Assembly: GCA_964369475.1 (NCBI GenBank)
Contig: CAYJFK010000013.1
Location: 1-41,340 of the forward strand
Origin: CAYJFK01 sp964369475
GTDB lineage: Bacteria > Bacillota > Clostridia > Oscillospirales > Feifaniaceae
Direction: 5' to 3'
Length of the DNA: 41,340 bases
The notes under the pieces are model-generated. The model ran no database searches, was not told where the DNA came from, and saw only the letters and a list, made by a program, of their open reading frames with translations. Below are positions 1 through 9,152 of the stretch, piece after piece; position 1 is the stretch's first letter, and each line of letters begins with the position of its first letter. The translations under genes were made by a program, and so were the position numbers.

Positions 1-2
1 AA

Positions 3-695
3 ATGTATTGCGCCATTGTCATTCCGTTTCGTGTGCGCATCATCATTCCCGAAAGCGAGATGTGGATTGCCGGTGAGGAACGCCCCGGTTTTGTGCTCCG
101 CAATATCGTAGGCTCAAAAATAGACATGGTGGTCATTCATGTTGACCGTGAGGCTGGTTTTGCCATCGCCTCTCGCCGCATGGCGATGAACAGTCGCAGA
201 TACTACTTCTCAACTCAGCCGAGCATGAACCGCGCAGGTTCTCGGGTACAATGCTCTGTCCTTGCCGTCGGCCCAAGGCGTTGCCTCGTGTCCTGCCACG
301 GCTTTGACCTAAATCTCACCCAAAGGGACATGCGCTACGCCGCCATCCCCGACCTGCGTGATGAATACCACCCCGGAGATGAGCTCGACTGCATAGTGAA
401 GCAGTATAACCGTTCGGAGGGCAAGCTCGACATATCTGTCAAAGAAACCGAGCCAAACCCATTTGACGGCGCGGAAATCCGCCACCCCGTAGGCTCCAGA
501 CGGCACTGCCATATCTCGGGTAAATACGCAGGTGGTGTGTTCTGCAATCTGCCAGACGGGGCAGTGGTCATGTGCTCCTATTCCTCGCATTATGAAGATT
601 CGCAGTTTGCTATCGGCGATAAAGTCATCGTGATTATTCAAAGATATGAGGACAGAAAGTCTCAGATTTACGGCAAGATTGTGAGTAAGTGGTAA
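3..695 (+). CDS. S1/OB-fold RNA-binding-like protein, probably 5'-truncated by the window
   Basis: The 230-residue reading frame shows at least two, probably three, degenerate S1-like OB folds. The first is near residues 20-65 and ends in an ASRRMAM stretch like the SRR ending of S1 domains. The second runs roughly 78-148 and contains GDELDCIVKQYN and KLDISVK. The third runs about 160-230 and ends in GDKVIVIIQRYEDRKSQI. S1 domains bind single-stranded RNA or DNA, so a nucleic-acid-binding role is inferred. The ATG at position 3 is only the first available in the window and there is no upstream sequence, so the protein may start earlier. Its base composition matches the plus-strand operons further right, not the AT-rich genes that follow. 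It appears to be the last gene of a backbone operon, because a strong hairpin follows its stop. Confidence 0.55.
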   Translation: MYCAIVIPFRVRIIIPESEMWIAGEERPGFVLRNIVGSKIDMVVIHVDREAGFAIASRRMAMNSRRYYFSTQPSMNRAGSRVQCSVLAVGPRRCLVSCHGFDLNLTQRDMRYAAIPDLRDEYHPGDELDCIVKQYNRSEGKLDISVKETEPNPFDGAEIRHPVGSRRHCHISGKYAGGVFCNLPDGAVVMCSYSSHYEDSQFAIGDKVIVIIQRYEDRKSQIYGKIVSKW

Positions 696-696
696 T

Positions 697-736
697 AGAA
701 CAGGTGGCTTGCCTTTTTGGGCGAGCCACCTGTTCT
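697..736 (+). terminator. Strong hairpin after the S1-like gene
   Basis: Perfect 13-bp arms AGAACAGGTGGCT (697-709) and AGCCACCTGTTCT (724-736) continue inward through a T-G pair into GCC/GGC around a five-T loop. It begins at the stop of the preceding gene. There is no long U-tract after it, so it may be a weak terminator or a 3'-end stabiliser. The stem itself is unambiguous. Confidence 0.7.
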
Positions 737-739
737 TAG

Positions 740-943
740 CGTTGCAACTTTCAGCAAGGAGAAAGTGTTTCAATTCTTTAAAGTTATAAAAACCTCCAAA
801 GTCATATTCAAACCATTTGCTATTGTGTGCAATGTTTGGGTTCGTGGTTTCTTTGTCACTTCTCGACTGATATAAACCAATTATATTCGATAATGCCTAC
901 TAAGTAAGTTATCCTAATTCGTCTAACAATTCCAATAATATCA
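740..943. other. AT-rich intergenic stretch with no recognised gene
   Basis: Between the hairpin and the promoter of the next gene I see no reading frame with a ribosome binding site and no tRNA-like fold. Composition changes here from the mixed backbone to AT-rich DNA. This is the apparent left edge of the defence cassette. No terminal repeat or target-site duplication was recognised. Confidence 0.5.
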
Positions 944-971
944 TTGTTTTTATGATAATTTTTGATATAAT
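944..971 (+). promoter_or_regulatory. Candidate sigma-A promoter for the GHKL/DUF3883 gene
   Basis: TTGTTT (944-949), a 16-bp spacer and a perfect TATAAT (966-971) lie about 110 bp upstream of the coding start. The -35 box is a partial match; the -10 box is consensus. Confidence 0.5.
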
Positions 972-1081
972 ATGACTAATATCACACAAAGAACATACAT
1001 GCATATATGTCGGTTATATAAAATCTACGTCTCGCCATAACTCTATGAAAAAACTATAGGAATTTTTTGGGAGGTTCTTTA

Positions 1082-4000
1082 ATGATTCACGATATAGAAT
1101 GCGCCATTGAAACAATGAAAAAAGGATATATTTTAGATCCAAATCGAATTTTAGCTGATTATCGCAAAGAAATTGCAGAAATTGAAGGATACCATGGGAG
1201 AGAACTATTAGAATTGTTACAAAATGCAGAGGATGAGCTCTCTGAGACTGTTGATCGGTGGGTTAATATTTCATTAACCGAAAATTTGCTTACAATTTCT
1301 AATAACGGAAGTGTGTTTACCTACGACGGATTCATTTCGCTTATGTATTCCAATCTCAGTCCAAAACACAATAACACTGATTATATTGGAAACAAGGGTA
1401 CAGGGTTTCGTTCAATATTAAATTGGGCGGAACGAATTCGTATATATAGCGGAGAACTGGCTGTCGAGTTTTCTGCTAGTTATGCAGAAGATATGTTGAA
1501 TAGTCTGCGCAAACATGAATCTGTCCAAAAATTCTGTGAAAAGCACACCGATGTGCATATCGCTACGCTCGTCGCACCAAAAGTTATTTCAAAGCAAATT
1601 GATGCAGCATATGATACGATAATAGAAGTTGACCTAAAGGATGAAAGCATTGCAAATGTAACCCACCAGATAAATCAAATTAGCGGCACTACTATACTTT
1701 TTCTAGAGAAAATTGAACAATTATCCGTCTCAATAAATGGCACTCTGACCATATATAAAAAGTCAGCTAAAGCAAATGCTCCAGATAATACCACTATTTG
1801 CATAGAGACATTTGAAAATGATGTTTTAAAAACAGAAGATGTGTGGGTATCCATCCAGCGAGAGGGTATGTTCGAGAATCGAAAGTACCGTGTAGTAGTC
1901 TCATATAAACCTGATCTATCCACTAAGTCAGACGTTCTATATAGTTATTTCAAAACAAAAGTAATTTTTCCAGTTCGAGCTCTTGTACATGCAACTTTTG
2001 ACCTGAATGCAGATAGAAATCATCTCACCGAAAGCAAAGAAAATACACACCTTTTAAAAGTCGTATGCGACACATTGGTTATGCTATCTCTTAGTATTGC
2101 AAAGGACAGAATAGACTATTCCCCGCTTTCTCTGCTTGTCACAGAAGTCGACTTCCCAGCAGAGCTAAGCTGGGGTGACTTTGATTTTCTAAATTACTAT
2201 TATGAATCCATAGCGAATAGCAAGATATTTCCAACGGTAAATGGGACTTACATTTCCTTCGACGATGATCCACGATACTATAGCAGCGCAATTGCAGAAA
2301 ATGTAAGTGGAATTGCTTTTTCGAACCTAATGCCCCATACTATAGCTCTTGAGATAGACACATTCATACGATCATTAGCAAAACACAAAGGCGTGTCGTT
2401 AAGGTACGAGTATTCCGATATTGTTGAGCGAATAAACACTGTATTGCCTAATCTTTCAATAAGAGAAAGGGCGGCTCTTTGGCTTGCATTTCTTAAAGAA
2501 TACAAACTCCAGATTGCTCATAATAAAAGACCTAATTTTGCCATAGATTCACACAATAAGAATATTGATGAGGATGTGCAGGTCTTTTTGCCATCTGATG
2601 GCGTAACCATTCACTCGCCTCCAGATTTTGCGAAGATTGTTTTTCTCAATAGAGAGCTCGTACTTGCGTTGAGGGCGCTTAGCAATAAAGACAGTAACCT
2701 AAGAGATATTGCTAACGAACTGTCAAAGTTCAATGTCAAAGAATATAACCTTACTAATATCATTAATTCTGTGCTATCTAGGCTGCGTAGTCGTAAGCAT
2801 CAGGATAGCAAAAAAACGCGACGTTACTGCGAAGAAACAATAATTTGGCTATGGCGGTTATGGAATGATAAAATGATTAAGGGAGATACGTCAGCTATTT
2901 CTGCACTTCCTCTCATTACTCGTAGTGGGAAAATTATAAATGCGTCAGAATTGTACTTTGGACAAGACTTTAACAATGAAGTCACCGAAAATCTACTTGG
3001 GGGTGTTGCAGACTATTTTGTTGCATGTCCTAAGAGAATAACGCTAAGCGATGTAACAAAGACCTCATTTGTTGAATTTCTAACAGCATTTGGTGTGTCT
3101 TATTTCCCGAGAAAAAAGAATATTAAACTTAATCCCATTCCATCAGAATACAAGGAGCATCTATATCAAAATATTAAAAAGTACCCTGTGCTCGCCGAAG
3201 GCAATCGCTATCATAGCTTGCAAGAATTCCGAGACGCTCATTTCTCACAAGTAAATGTAGCAACCATAGAAAAAATTGATAAAATTCTTGATAGTGCCAG
3301 TACTAAAAGCATTCTCGACTGGATCAGAAATGATTCCACGCTAATGCAATTACTCAATACTTATGAAACAAATACAAGCCGAGGCTACGTCATCAATGCT
3401 TATCAACAACGACCTCGAGAGTTTAACGGGGATCAATTAGCATCATATGTTCGTTTCATCTTCGCTTCTCGAGAGTGGATAGAGGTTGACGGGCAGCGAT
3501 ATGCTCCTATGAACTGCCTGCTAGAAGGTAAAATCGGCAGCCAGTTTGCTCCATTGGTTGTGTCTCCTGATATAAGCACGTTTGTTACTAACCAAAATAG
3601 AAAATCTTTTGAGATTGCATCAATACGAGATATTTTCGAGAGAGTCGGTGCGGCTTCTGAGTATTCTGAATTGGATACAGATACCTTGTACTCTTTATTG
3701 CTAAAGTTGCCTGAAATTGACATAGATGGTGAGATTAGCAAATCACTTTATTCAGCAGTTCTCAGAGCTGGAGGCATAAAAAAGTTCGACCCCAATAGCC
3801 ACTCATATAAACAATTCCTGAGCTCAGGCAAAGTGTTTTGCAAGTCCTCTAAATCATTTGAGAGAGTTACGTCAGTCCACTATTTGACCGAAAAAACTGT
3901 AAGTCGAGAAGTTTTGAAACCTTTCAATCTAATTGCTATTCCTAGTAGGCAAAGCCAAGCTAACATTCAACAGTATTTCGGCGTAATGCCACTTAAAATC

Positions 4001-5659
4001 AAGGGCTCTGTAGTTGGAAGCCCGATTCTTCATCTTGATAATACTGCATTTGAACAAGATTTCTACAATTTTGTCATCTATGCATTTTGTAAGCGTGTGG
4101 ACACCGCAAAACAGAGCGAAATATCGGCTATCAAGTCACTAAAAGTTAAGCTCTGCACCCAAATTGAGGCTGACTATGGCAAGGGAGTGGTTGTGCTAGG
4201 GGAAAACTCCTATATTAGGGGTAGCAACTGTGTTTATGTTCAAGCGCCTGCATATTGTAGATCTTTGAGAACGCTGAAAGATGATGTTAATTTTTGCTCT
4301 ATGATAGCTGAATTATTTATGACAGTCGTTGATATTCAAGATGAAGGGCTATATACCTATATTCGCTCCTTATATGAAAAAGAAGCTCATAAGCGTAATG
4401 CATTGATTTTGCGAGATTATGATGACCTAAGCATTTTAGAGCGCTCACGCGAGGTGCTTGACAGAGTACAATCAACCAAAGAAATGTTTTTGACCACCTG
4501 CATGCTTTTTTCTAAAAAAACTGAGATGGATGCGCTACAAAGTGAGGTGAATCAACTTGACTTTGATGACTTAAATTCCACAGATAATGTAGGAAAGTTA
4601 ATTAAAATTATAAAAGAACTAAACATAGATGTGGCAGATTTTAACGAGCAATCAGAGATTGTTATTGACATTCGTCCACATTACACAAATATTCTGCATA
4701 ATCTTCTTATGCAAAATGAAAACAGATATAAAGATGCTTTATTCACGACATTAATGGGACAGCCTATAGAGAAAAAGCAAGCTTTTCTTGCGCGATACCT
4801 GCAGTATAAAGGATACCAATTTACTCCGGAGAATAGTGTTAATTTCGATTGCTTTGCTGAGTTCTCAAGTTTATTCAATAGTGTTCTTGCGATATCTCCT
4901 GTCGAAGATTCTAATGCCCAATGGACACAGAATATGAAGCAGTTCTCCGTGGGAAAAGATCCAATGATTATAAATGAAATGTTTATCAATTCTGAACTTG
5001 AAAGCCTCTTGTACTTTGGTGATTTTACTATACTAGATACTGAATATCAAGAAAAATTAGAGGCTATTCAAAAGGCTCAAAAAAACGAGAAGGCAATAAT
5101 GGAATCTCCTTCCCCAATGGTTGCGCCCATAATCACTATTGATGCAGTTATGCCAGTCAAAATTGCGAACAAAGGAGCTACATTATCGCCTCTTGCTGGA
5201 AGTCGTATAGCGGGGATGAAGCGAGAGAAATCTATCTCTGACCAGGGAGCTTACGCTGAAAGTTTAGTGTACGAGAACATGCAAGTCATTTTCAAATCGG
5301 TTATATGGGCTTCAGAAAACGCCAAGAAAAGAGGGGTTAATCCAGATGGATGTGGTGGTTTGGGATATGATTTGACATATGTTGATTCCAACGGCAGTAC
5401 TAAATATGTTGAAATTAAATCTACAACAACAGCTAACATCACTTTTGTTATCACTGAAAATGAGCTGAAATTTGCCGAAAAGCATGCACAGCACTATGAA
5501 GTAGTAGTTGTAACCTCTGTGTTGGATGATAGCTGCCGGAAAATATACCGCATCCCGAATCTATTTCAATATGCTGACGGAGAGAACTTTCTAGATAACT
5601 CTAAGTTCACTTGCTCCATCGATAGCTACACTATTCGTTGCCAATTAAAAACTGATTAG
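1082..5659 (+). CDS. Sacsin-like GHKL ATPase with C-terminal DUF3883 nuclease-like domain (candidate antiphage protein)
   Basis: A very large protein of 1525 residues. The frame is open from a TTG at 1067, but GGGAGG at 1069-1074 places the real start at the ATG at 1082. The N terminus has a Hsp90/histidine-kinase-like ATP fold of the sacsin type: N-box with ELLELLQNAED (41-51), a G1-like NNG (74-76) where the usual Asp is Asn, and G2 GNKGTGF (103-109). A helical middle region of about 1000 residues has no recognised domain. The C terminus (about 1386-1510) resembles DUF3883, with GYDLTYVD followed by YVEIKST, the D...ExK pattern of PD-(D/E)XK-like nucleases. Such ATPase/DUF3883 proteins often occur in defence islands. 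A role in sensing and cutting invading DNA is inferred, not shown. The gene stands alone under its own promoter. Confidence 0.75.
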   Translation: MIHDIECAIETMKKGYILDPNRILADYRKEIAEIEGYHGRELLELLQNAEDELSETVDRWVNISLTENLLTISNNGSVFTYDGFISLMYSNLSPKHNNTDYIGNKGTGFRSILNWAERIRIYSGELAVEFSASYAEDMLNSLRKHESVQKFCEKHTDVHIATLVAPKVISKQIDAAYDTIIEVDLKDESIANVTHQINQISGTTILFLEKIEQLSVSINGTLTIYKKSAKANAPDNTTICIETFENDVLKTEDVWVSIQREGMFENRKYRVVVSYKPDLSTKSDVLYSYFKTKVIFPVRALVHATFDLNADRNHLTESKENTHLLKVVCDTLVMLSLSIAKDRIDYSPLSLLVTEVDFPAELSWGDFDFLNYYYESIANSKIFPTVNGTYISFDDDPRYYSSAIAENVSGIAFSNLMPHTIALEIDTFIRSLAKHKGVSLRYEYSDIVERINTVLPNLSIRERAALWLAFLKEYKLQIAHNKRPNFAIDSHNKNIDEDVQVFLPSDGVTIHSPPDFAKIVFLNRELVLALRALSNKDSNLRDIANELSKFNVKEYNLTNIINSVLSRLRSRKHQDSKKTRRYCEETIIWLWRLWNDKMIKGDTSAISALPLITRSGKIINASELYFGQDFNNEVTENLLGGVADYFVACPKRITLSDVTKTSFVEFLTAFGVSYFPRKKNIKLNPIPSEYKEHLYQNIKKYPVLAEGNRYHSLQEFRDAHFSQVNVATIEKIDKILDSASTKSILDWIRNDSTLMQLLNTYETNTSRGYVINAYQQRPREFNGDQLASYVRFIFASREWIEVDGQRYAPMNCLLEGKIGSQFAPLVVSPDISTFVTNQNRKSFEIASIRDIFERVGAASEYSELDTDTLYSLLLKLPEIDIDGEISKSLYSAVLRAGGIKKFDPNSHSYKQFLSSGKVFCKSSKSFERVTSVHYLTEKTVSREVLKPFNLIAIPSRQSQANIQQYFGVMPLKIKGSVVGSPILHLDNTAFEQDFYNFVIYAFCKRVDTAKQSEISAIKSLKVKLCTQIEADYGKGVVVLGENSYIRGSNCVYVQAPAYCRSLRTLKDDVNFCSMIAELFMTVVDIQDEGLYTYIRSLYEKEAHKRNALILRDYDDLSILERSREVLDRVQSTKEMFLTTCMLFSKKTEMDALQSEVNQLDFDDLNSTDNVGKLIKIIKELNIDVADFNEQSEIVIDIRPHYTNILHNLLMQNENRYKDALFTTLMGQPIEKKQAFLARYLQYKGYQFTPENSVNFDCFAEFSSLFNSVLAISPVEDSNAQWTQNMKQFSVGKDPMIINEMFINSELESLLYFGDFTILDTEYQEKLEAIQKAQKNEKAIMESPSPMVAPIITIDAVMPVKIANKGATLSPLAGSRIAGMKREKSISDQGAYAESLVYENMQVIFKSVIWASENAKKRGVNPDGCGGLGYDLTYVDSNGSTKYVEIKSTTTANITFVITENELKFAEKHAQHYEVVVVTSVLDDSCRKIYRIPNLFQYADGENFLDNSKFTCSIDSYTIRCQLKTD

Positions 5660-5745
5660 GATTGCTAACCAGCACAGCATCATAAGCCTCTGTGAATATG
5701 CTGATAGGAGCTGATCAAATATGATGCACATTTGTATATCATTAC

Positions 5746-5774
5746 TTAGCTTTTAAGAAAGTGTTTCATATAAT
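5746..5774 (+). promoter_or_regulatory. Weak candidate promoter upstream of the DUF3800 gene
   Basis: TATAAT at 5769-5774 is preceded at 17 bp by TTAGCT (5746-5751), a poor -35 match. If used, it gives a leader of roughly 95 nt before the DUF3800 start. The intergenic region 5660-5874 holds no gene that I can support. Confidence 0.3.
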
Positions 5775-5874
5775 CCAACCAGTCGTCATACACCGTCTCC
5801 TGAGCAGATGAGAAAGCCAGCTAACATACTAACTTTTCTATCAACCGTGACAAATCAATGTAAGGATACATATT

Positions 5875-6984
5875 ATGAAAATCTTTTTTGACGAATCGGG
5901 ACAAACTGGCATAGTAATGCCAAATAAAAACAGTAAATTATATGGCAGAAATCAACGTCATTTTGTTCTTGCCGGAGTAATTGTTAAAACAGAAGATGAT
6001 GAGAAACTTTTGCGAGACCGATATAGTGAATTCAAAGATAAATTTAATATTGAAGGTGAATTTAAAGGAACTGAGCTATTTATAGAAGAAAACAAAGAAA
6101 TATTAGAGTACTTTATTAACCATATGCTTGATGGCAGATATTTCACTATTTGTGTGTATGACAAGCATTTCTACATAGCGACTCTCATAGTTGCCTATTT
6201 TTTATCTTTAGATTTTCGTGATGAGAGCCCTGTATTGTTTTATAGCTTTTGCAATGACTTGTGCCAAGAGAATGAAGATATACTCTACGCATATTGTAGA
6301 TCGGTAAAAAACAATAGCCCTAAAGAATTTATTGAATTCATTTCAACTTTTGATTTTGAAGTAGGGCAAAACAGTGCTTTTGCTGAAGCTGCAAAGGAAA
6401 TATTAGAAAAAAACATGCCAATTGCTGAATTTGATTTAACATGTGAGGCTTATATACGAGAGAGCACGGTTAATCTAGTTAATTTAACCGCTTTAGGCGA
6501 GTTGATATTAGCTTTAAAGGTAATGAACCCGACAGTTAAGCAGTTTGATATAATACACGATATAATCGACGAATTCAAAGAGGACTATTTGGATAGTTTT
6601 GAAAAACGCAGGGATGTTAATTTTAGTTTTAAAGATAGCAAAGAAGATGAGTTGTTACAATACGCTGACAATATAGCAAGCTTATATCGCAGGTTATTTG
6701 CACATATGATAGAGTCATTTGCAGATAAGAAAGCATGGAGCAATGATGCAGAATATTTGCTTGAAACTTACTCTAAAGTTATTAATAAACTTGGTAAGTG
6801 TATGATTAAATTTGTAGTTCCAATATCGGATCAAGCATTGGTCTATTGTACACGCGATATGTTTGAATCTGATTATCCTAAATCAAATAGAAGTAATTTT
6901 GTATTTAATCCTAAATATCAAAGACATATTAATTTTATTATCAAAAATTTAGAAAAATTAGATTTTAAACATGCTAAACTGTGA
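5875..6984 (+). CDS. DUF3800 domain-containing protein
   Basis: The 369-residue protein starts MKIFFDESGQTG, the N-terminal DESG signature of DUF3800, followed by HFVLAGVIV (residues 25-33 region). Near residue 260 it has KEDELLQYADNIASLYRR, the conserved D-x-x-Q-x-A-D helix of the family. DUF3800 proteins are predicted to have an RNase H-like fold, are often found on mobile elements and beside defence genes, and have no settled activity. AAGGA lies 8 nt before the ATG. It is very AT-rich, like its neighbours in the cassette. It is separated by 215 bp from the ATPase gene upstream and may be transcribed separately. It ends at a bidirectional terminator facing the minus-strand restriction operon. 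Confidence 0.8.
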   Translation: MKIFFDESGQTGIVMPNKNSKLYGRNQRHFVLAGVIVKTEDDEKLLRDRYSEFKDKFNIEGEFKGTELFIEENKEILEYFINHMLDGRYFTICVYDKHFYIATLIVAYFLSLDFRDESPVLFYSFCNDLCQENEDILYAYCRSVKNNSPKEFIEFISTFDFEVGQNSAFAEAAKEILEKNMPIAEFDLTCEAYIRESTVNLVNLTALGELILALKVMNPTVKQFDIIHDIIDEFKEDYLDSFEKRRDVNFSFKDSKEDELLQYADNIASLYRRLFAHMIESFADKKAWSNDAEYLLETYSKVINKLGKCMIKFVVPISDQALVYCTRDMFESDYPKSNRSNFVFNPKYQRHINFIIKNLEKLDFKHAKL

Positions 6985-7075
6985 TTTCTGCGTATCATAC
7001 TAAAGGTTGATTTTTTTAAATACTAAAAGAAAGACATATTATTAAAAGTTACGTGAGATCTCCAAAACAATTTGC

Positions 7076-7117
7076 AAAAAGTGGCTTACTCAATCAGGAG
7101 AGTAAGCCACTTTTTTT
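7076..7117. terminator. Bidirectional intrinsic terminator between convergent units
   Basis: AAAAA then GTGGCTTACTC (7081-7091 region), an 8-nt loop, and GAGTAAGCCAC followed by seven T. The A-run on one side and the T-run on the other let it work for both the DUF3800 gene and the minus-strand operon that ends at 7197. Confidence 0.85.
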
Positions 7118-7196
7118 CATATTATGGGCGCAGAATCCATTGTAAAACTTATTTTAGTCAGAATCTATTCGTAGTTCCTGTCGACAAATAGCTGCT

Positions 7197-9119
7197 TTAC
7201 AACTCCATTTTCAACTGGTTCGCCTCTAACAAAGCTTTTTCCACAATAGTTTTATCATCAAAGGAATCATAATGATATAATAGTTTCTCATGTAATCTCA
7301 GCAACTTTGATTTGGCTGTTTGAATTAGATGGCCATAAGTCACTACTTCAACTTTTCCGCTCGTAAATTCGGCATCTGTATCTACATCTCCAATTGCAGC
7401 TCCTACTACGTAAGCTTTTATGGTCGCATTGGAATGCAATACAGCTGATTTTCTGATTTGACGTACATAATTCCAAGCTTGCATAACTTCTTCTTGGTTA
7501 ATTTCAAACCCACCTCGCTTTAATTCTATGATTAGGATTTGATCTGGCTTCATTATTTCAGGGTTATCGTTTTCTGATCTTTCAGTACAGACAGCCTTAA
7601 ATGAAAATTCTTTCAAACAGACGATATCAGGACGTCTTCGACCATTTGCGATGGCCATCAAATCATAATCATAGTCTTTAAACAACGTCCGAACAACTGT
7701 ATCAAGAGCTCTGTTCGAGGTGAACATAGGTGAATCAAACTCAGCACCAAAAAGCCAACGAGCATTAAGAACTAAAGGATGTAGCGTATGCAATTCATCT
7801 GTATTTTTATCTTCATAAATTCTACTTATCGCTTCGATAACAGTAATACGCTTATCGATTTCACTAAGCACGGCGACGATATCATCTACATTCCACGTTT
7901 CAAGGATTTCAGATAACCTATCAATGCTATCTGGAGTCATATTGATTAGTTGTGATAATAGTCTCTCGCCATTTTTTGCTTTTTCTATAACAACCAGTGC
8001 TTCTACTGCCGTCTTTAATAAATCAGGATTTATGATAGGATGTTTGAGAGTCACAGCTTCAATAAACTTTGAAACATCTCTTTGCCCATTTAAACTTAGT
8101 GCTTCTAACTCATCTCTTGTTTCTCTTATTACAGTAGTTTGTAAGTCCATTATCTGATCAGCCATTACCGATTTAATAAAAGTGTCAATGTGAGGCTTAA
8201 ATTCAATTAAAAAACCTTTCATGTTAGGTGAATCTTGAAACCCAGTCCAATCTGGAGAAACTTCATCAATTAAATCATCAGTTTGAACAATTATGGTATA
8301 GCTTTTAGCCGCCTTACACCTGCCATCTAAAAATTGCATATCATTTATTTGCCAAGAGGGTTTGCCAACTAACCTTCCTAACACCCAAAATGCGATACCA
8401 TGTTGTTGTGACTTCTTAGCTGTTTTTGTGGAATCTATTATAGTTATAGTTACTTTTTTCCCGAAAATCTCAATCTCCTTTTTGTCATGAATGTTTCTTT
8501 GGTTTAATAGATCAACTTTCTTCCCATTAATAGTAACAACAAAATTAGGATCGTATAAAAATCGAGCTGATATAACATCTGTCATGCCATCAACATCTAT
8601 ATCATTTTTATGTACATATGTACTGATTTTTGTTCCGTGTCCTGGTTTTGGAAAATCTTTATGCTTTATAATTTTAAATGGCGCTTCACCGTCTGTAACA
8701 GCAATGTCATAAACATTAGCAACTCCATCACGCCAAGTCTCAACTTTGTAAGATGTATTAAAGCATAACATGCCATGTCTACCGATACCATTACGGCCGT
8801 AGGCAATTCGATTATACGATTTTACATCATCTGAAAATTGAACCTCACTGCCTTGACGCTTCTGTCTATTGTAATTAAGTGTCATCCATCGACTTTTAAA
8901 TTGTTCATCACTCATGCCCGAACCATCATCTTCTACAATAATTTCATCGTTGGAGCCTTGTTCCGGTATTGTAATGAGAACATTATAGGCTCCAGCGTCC
9001 CATGCATTTGCAACAAACTCAGTTAGTGCAATATCCGGTATCGATGTTACAGACCTACTATTTCGATACATATAATCTTCTTCAAATTGGATTTTTGTGA
9101 CTAAACTAGCTAAATCCAT
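7197..9119 (-). CDS. GHKL ATPase with PD-(D/E)XK-like C terminus, last gene of the type I restriction operon
   Basis: 640 residues. The N-terminal Hsp90-like ATPase is complete: ALTEFVANAWDAG (31-43) gives the N-box E, N and D; DDGSGMS (64-70) is the G1 box; GRNGIGRHG (108-116) is the G2 box. After a helical region (about 320-480), the C terminus has RRPDIVCL (496-503) and ILIIELKRGG (529-538), a D...ExK arrangement typical of PD-(D/E)XK nucleases. The start has GGAGG at ideal spacing. The gene follows the HEPN-motif gene after 33 bp. Unlike the 1525-residue protein at 1082, its G1 box keeps the Asp. The likely role is an ATP-driven effector or accessory of the restriction system, inferred from context. 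A MORC- or topoisomerase-like conformational clamp is an alternative. Confidence 0.75.
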   Translation of the reverse strand: MDLASLVTKIQFEEDYMYRNSRSVTSIPDIALTEFVANAWDAGAYNVLITIPEQGSNDEIIVEDDGSGMSDEQFKSRWMTLNYNRQKRQGSEVQFSDDVKSYNRIAYGRNGIGRHGMLCFNTSYKVETWRDGVANVYDIAVTDGEAPFKIIKHKDFPKPGHGTKISTYVHKNDIDVDGMTDVISARFLYDPNFVVTINGKKVDLLNQRNIHDKKEIEIFGKKVTITIIDSTKTAKKSQQHGIAFWVLGRLVGKPSWQINDMQFLDGRCKAAKSYTIIVQTDDLIDEVSPDWTGFQDSPNMKGFLIEFKPHIDTFIKSVMADQIMDLQTTVIRETRDELEALSLNGQRDVSKFIEAVTLKHPIINPDLLKTAVEALVVIEKAKNGERLLSQLINMTPDSIDRLSEILETWNVDDIVAVLSEIDKRITVIEAISRIYEDKNTDELHTLHPLVLNARWLFGAEFDSPMFTSNRALDTVVRTLFKDYDYDLMAIANGRRRPDIVCLKEFSFKAVCTERSENDNPEIMKPDQILIIELKRGGFEINQEEVMQAWNYVRQIRKSAVLHSNATIKAYVVGAAIGDVDTDAEFTSGKVEVVTYGHLIQTAKSKLLRLHEKLLYHYDSFDDKTIVEKALLEANQLKMEL

Positions 9120-9152
9120 ACACTTGCCTCCTTACTTAACTTGATTTTGTGC

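Noticed and set aside
309..773. Minus-strand 154-codon frame opposite the S1-like gene.
   Set aside because: It is a shadow of the plus-strand coding sequence, crosses the terminator hairpin, and has no recognisable domain.
1067..1081. TTG start at 1067 for the GHKL/DUF3883 gene.
   Set aside because: It overlaps the ribosome binding site GGGAGG; the ATG at 1082 has correct spacing.
761..5772. A shared GAAAGTGTTTCA 12-mer near 766 and 5759 as possible direct repeats bounding a gene cassette.
   Set aside because: The match is short, does not extend, and lies in AT-rich DNA where such matches are expected by chance.
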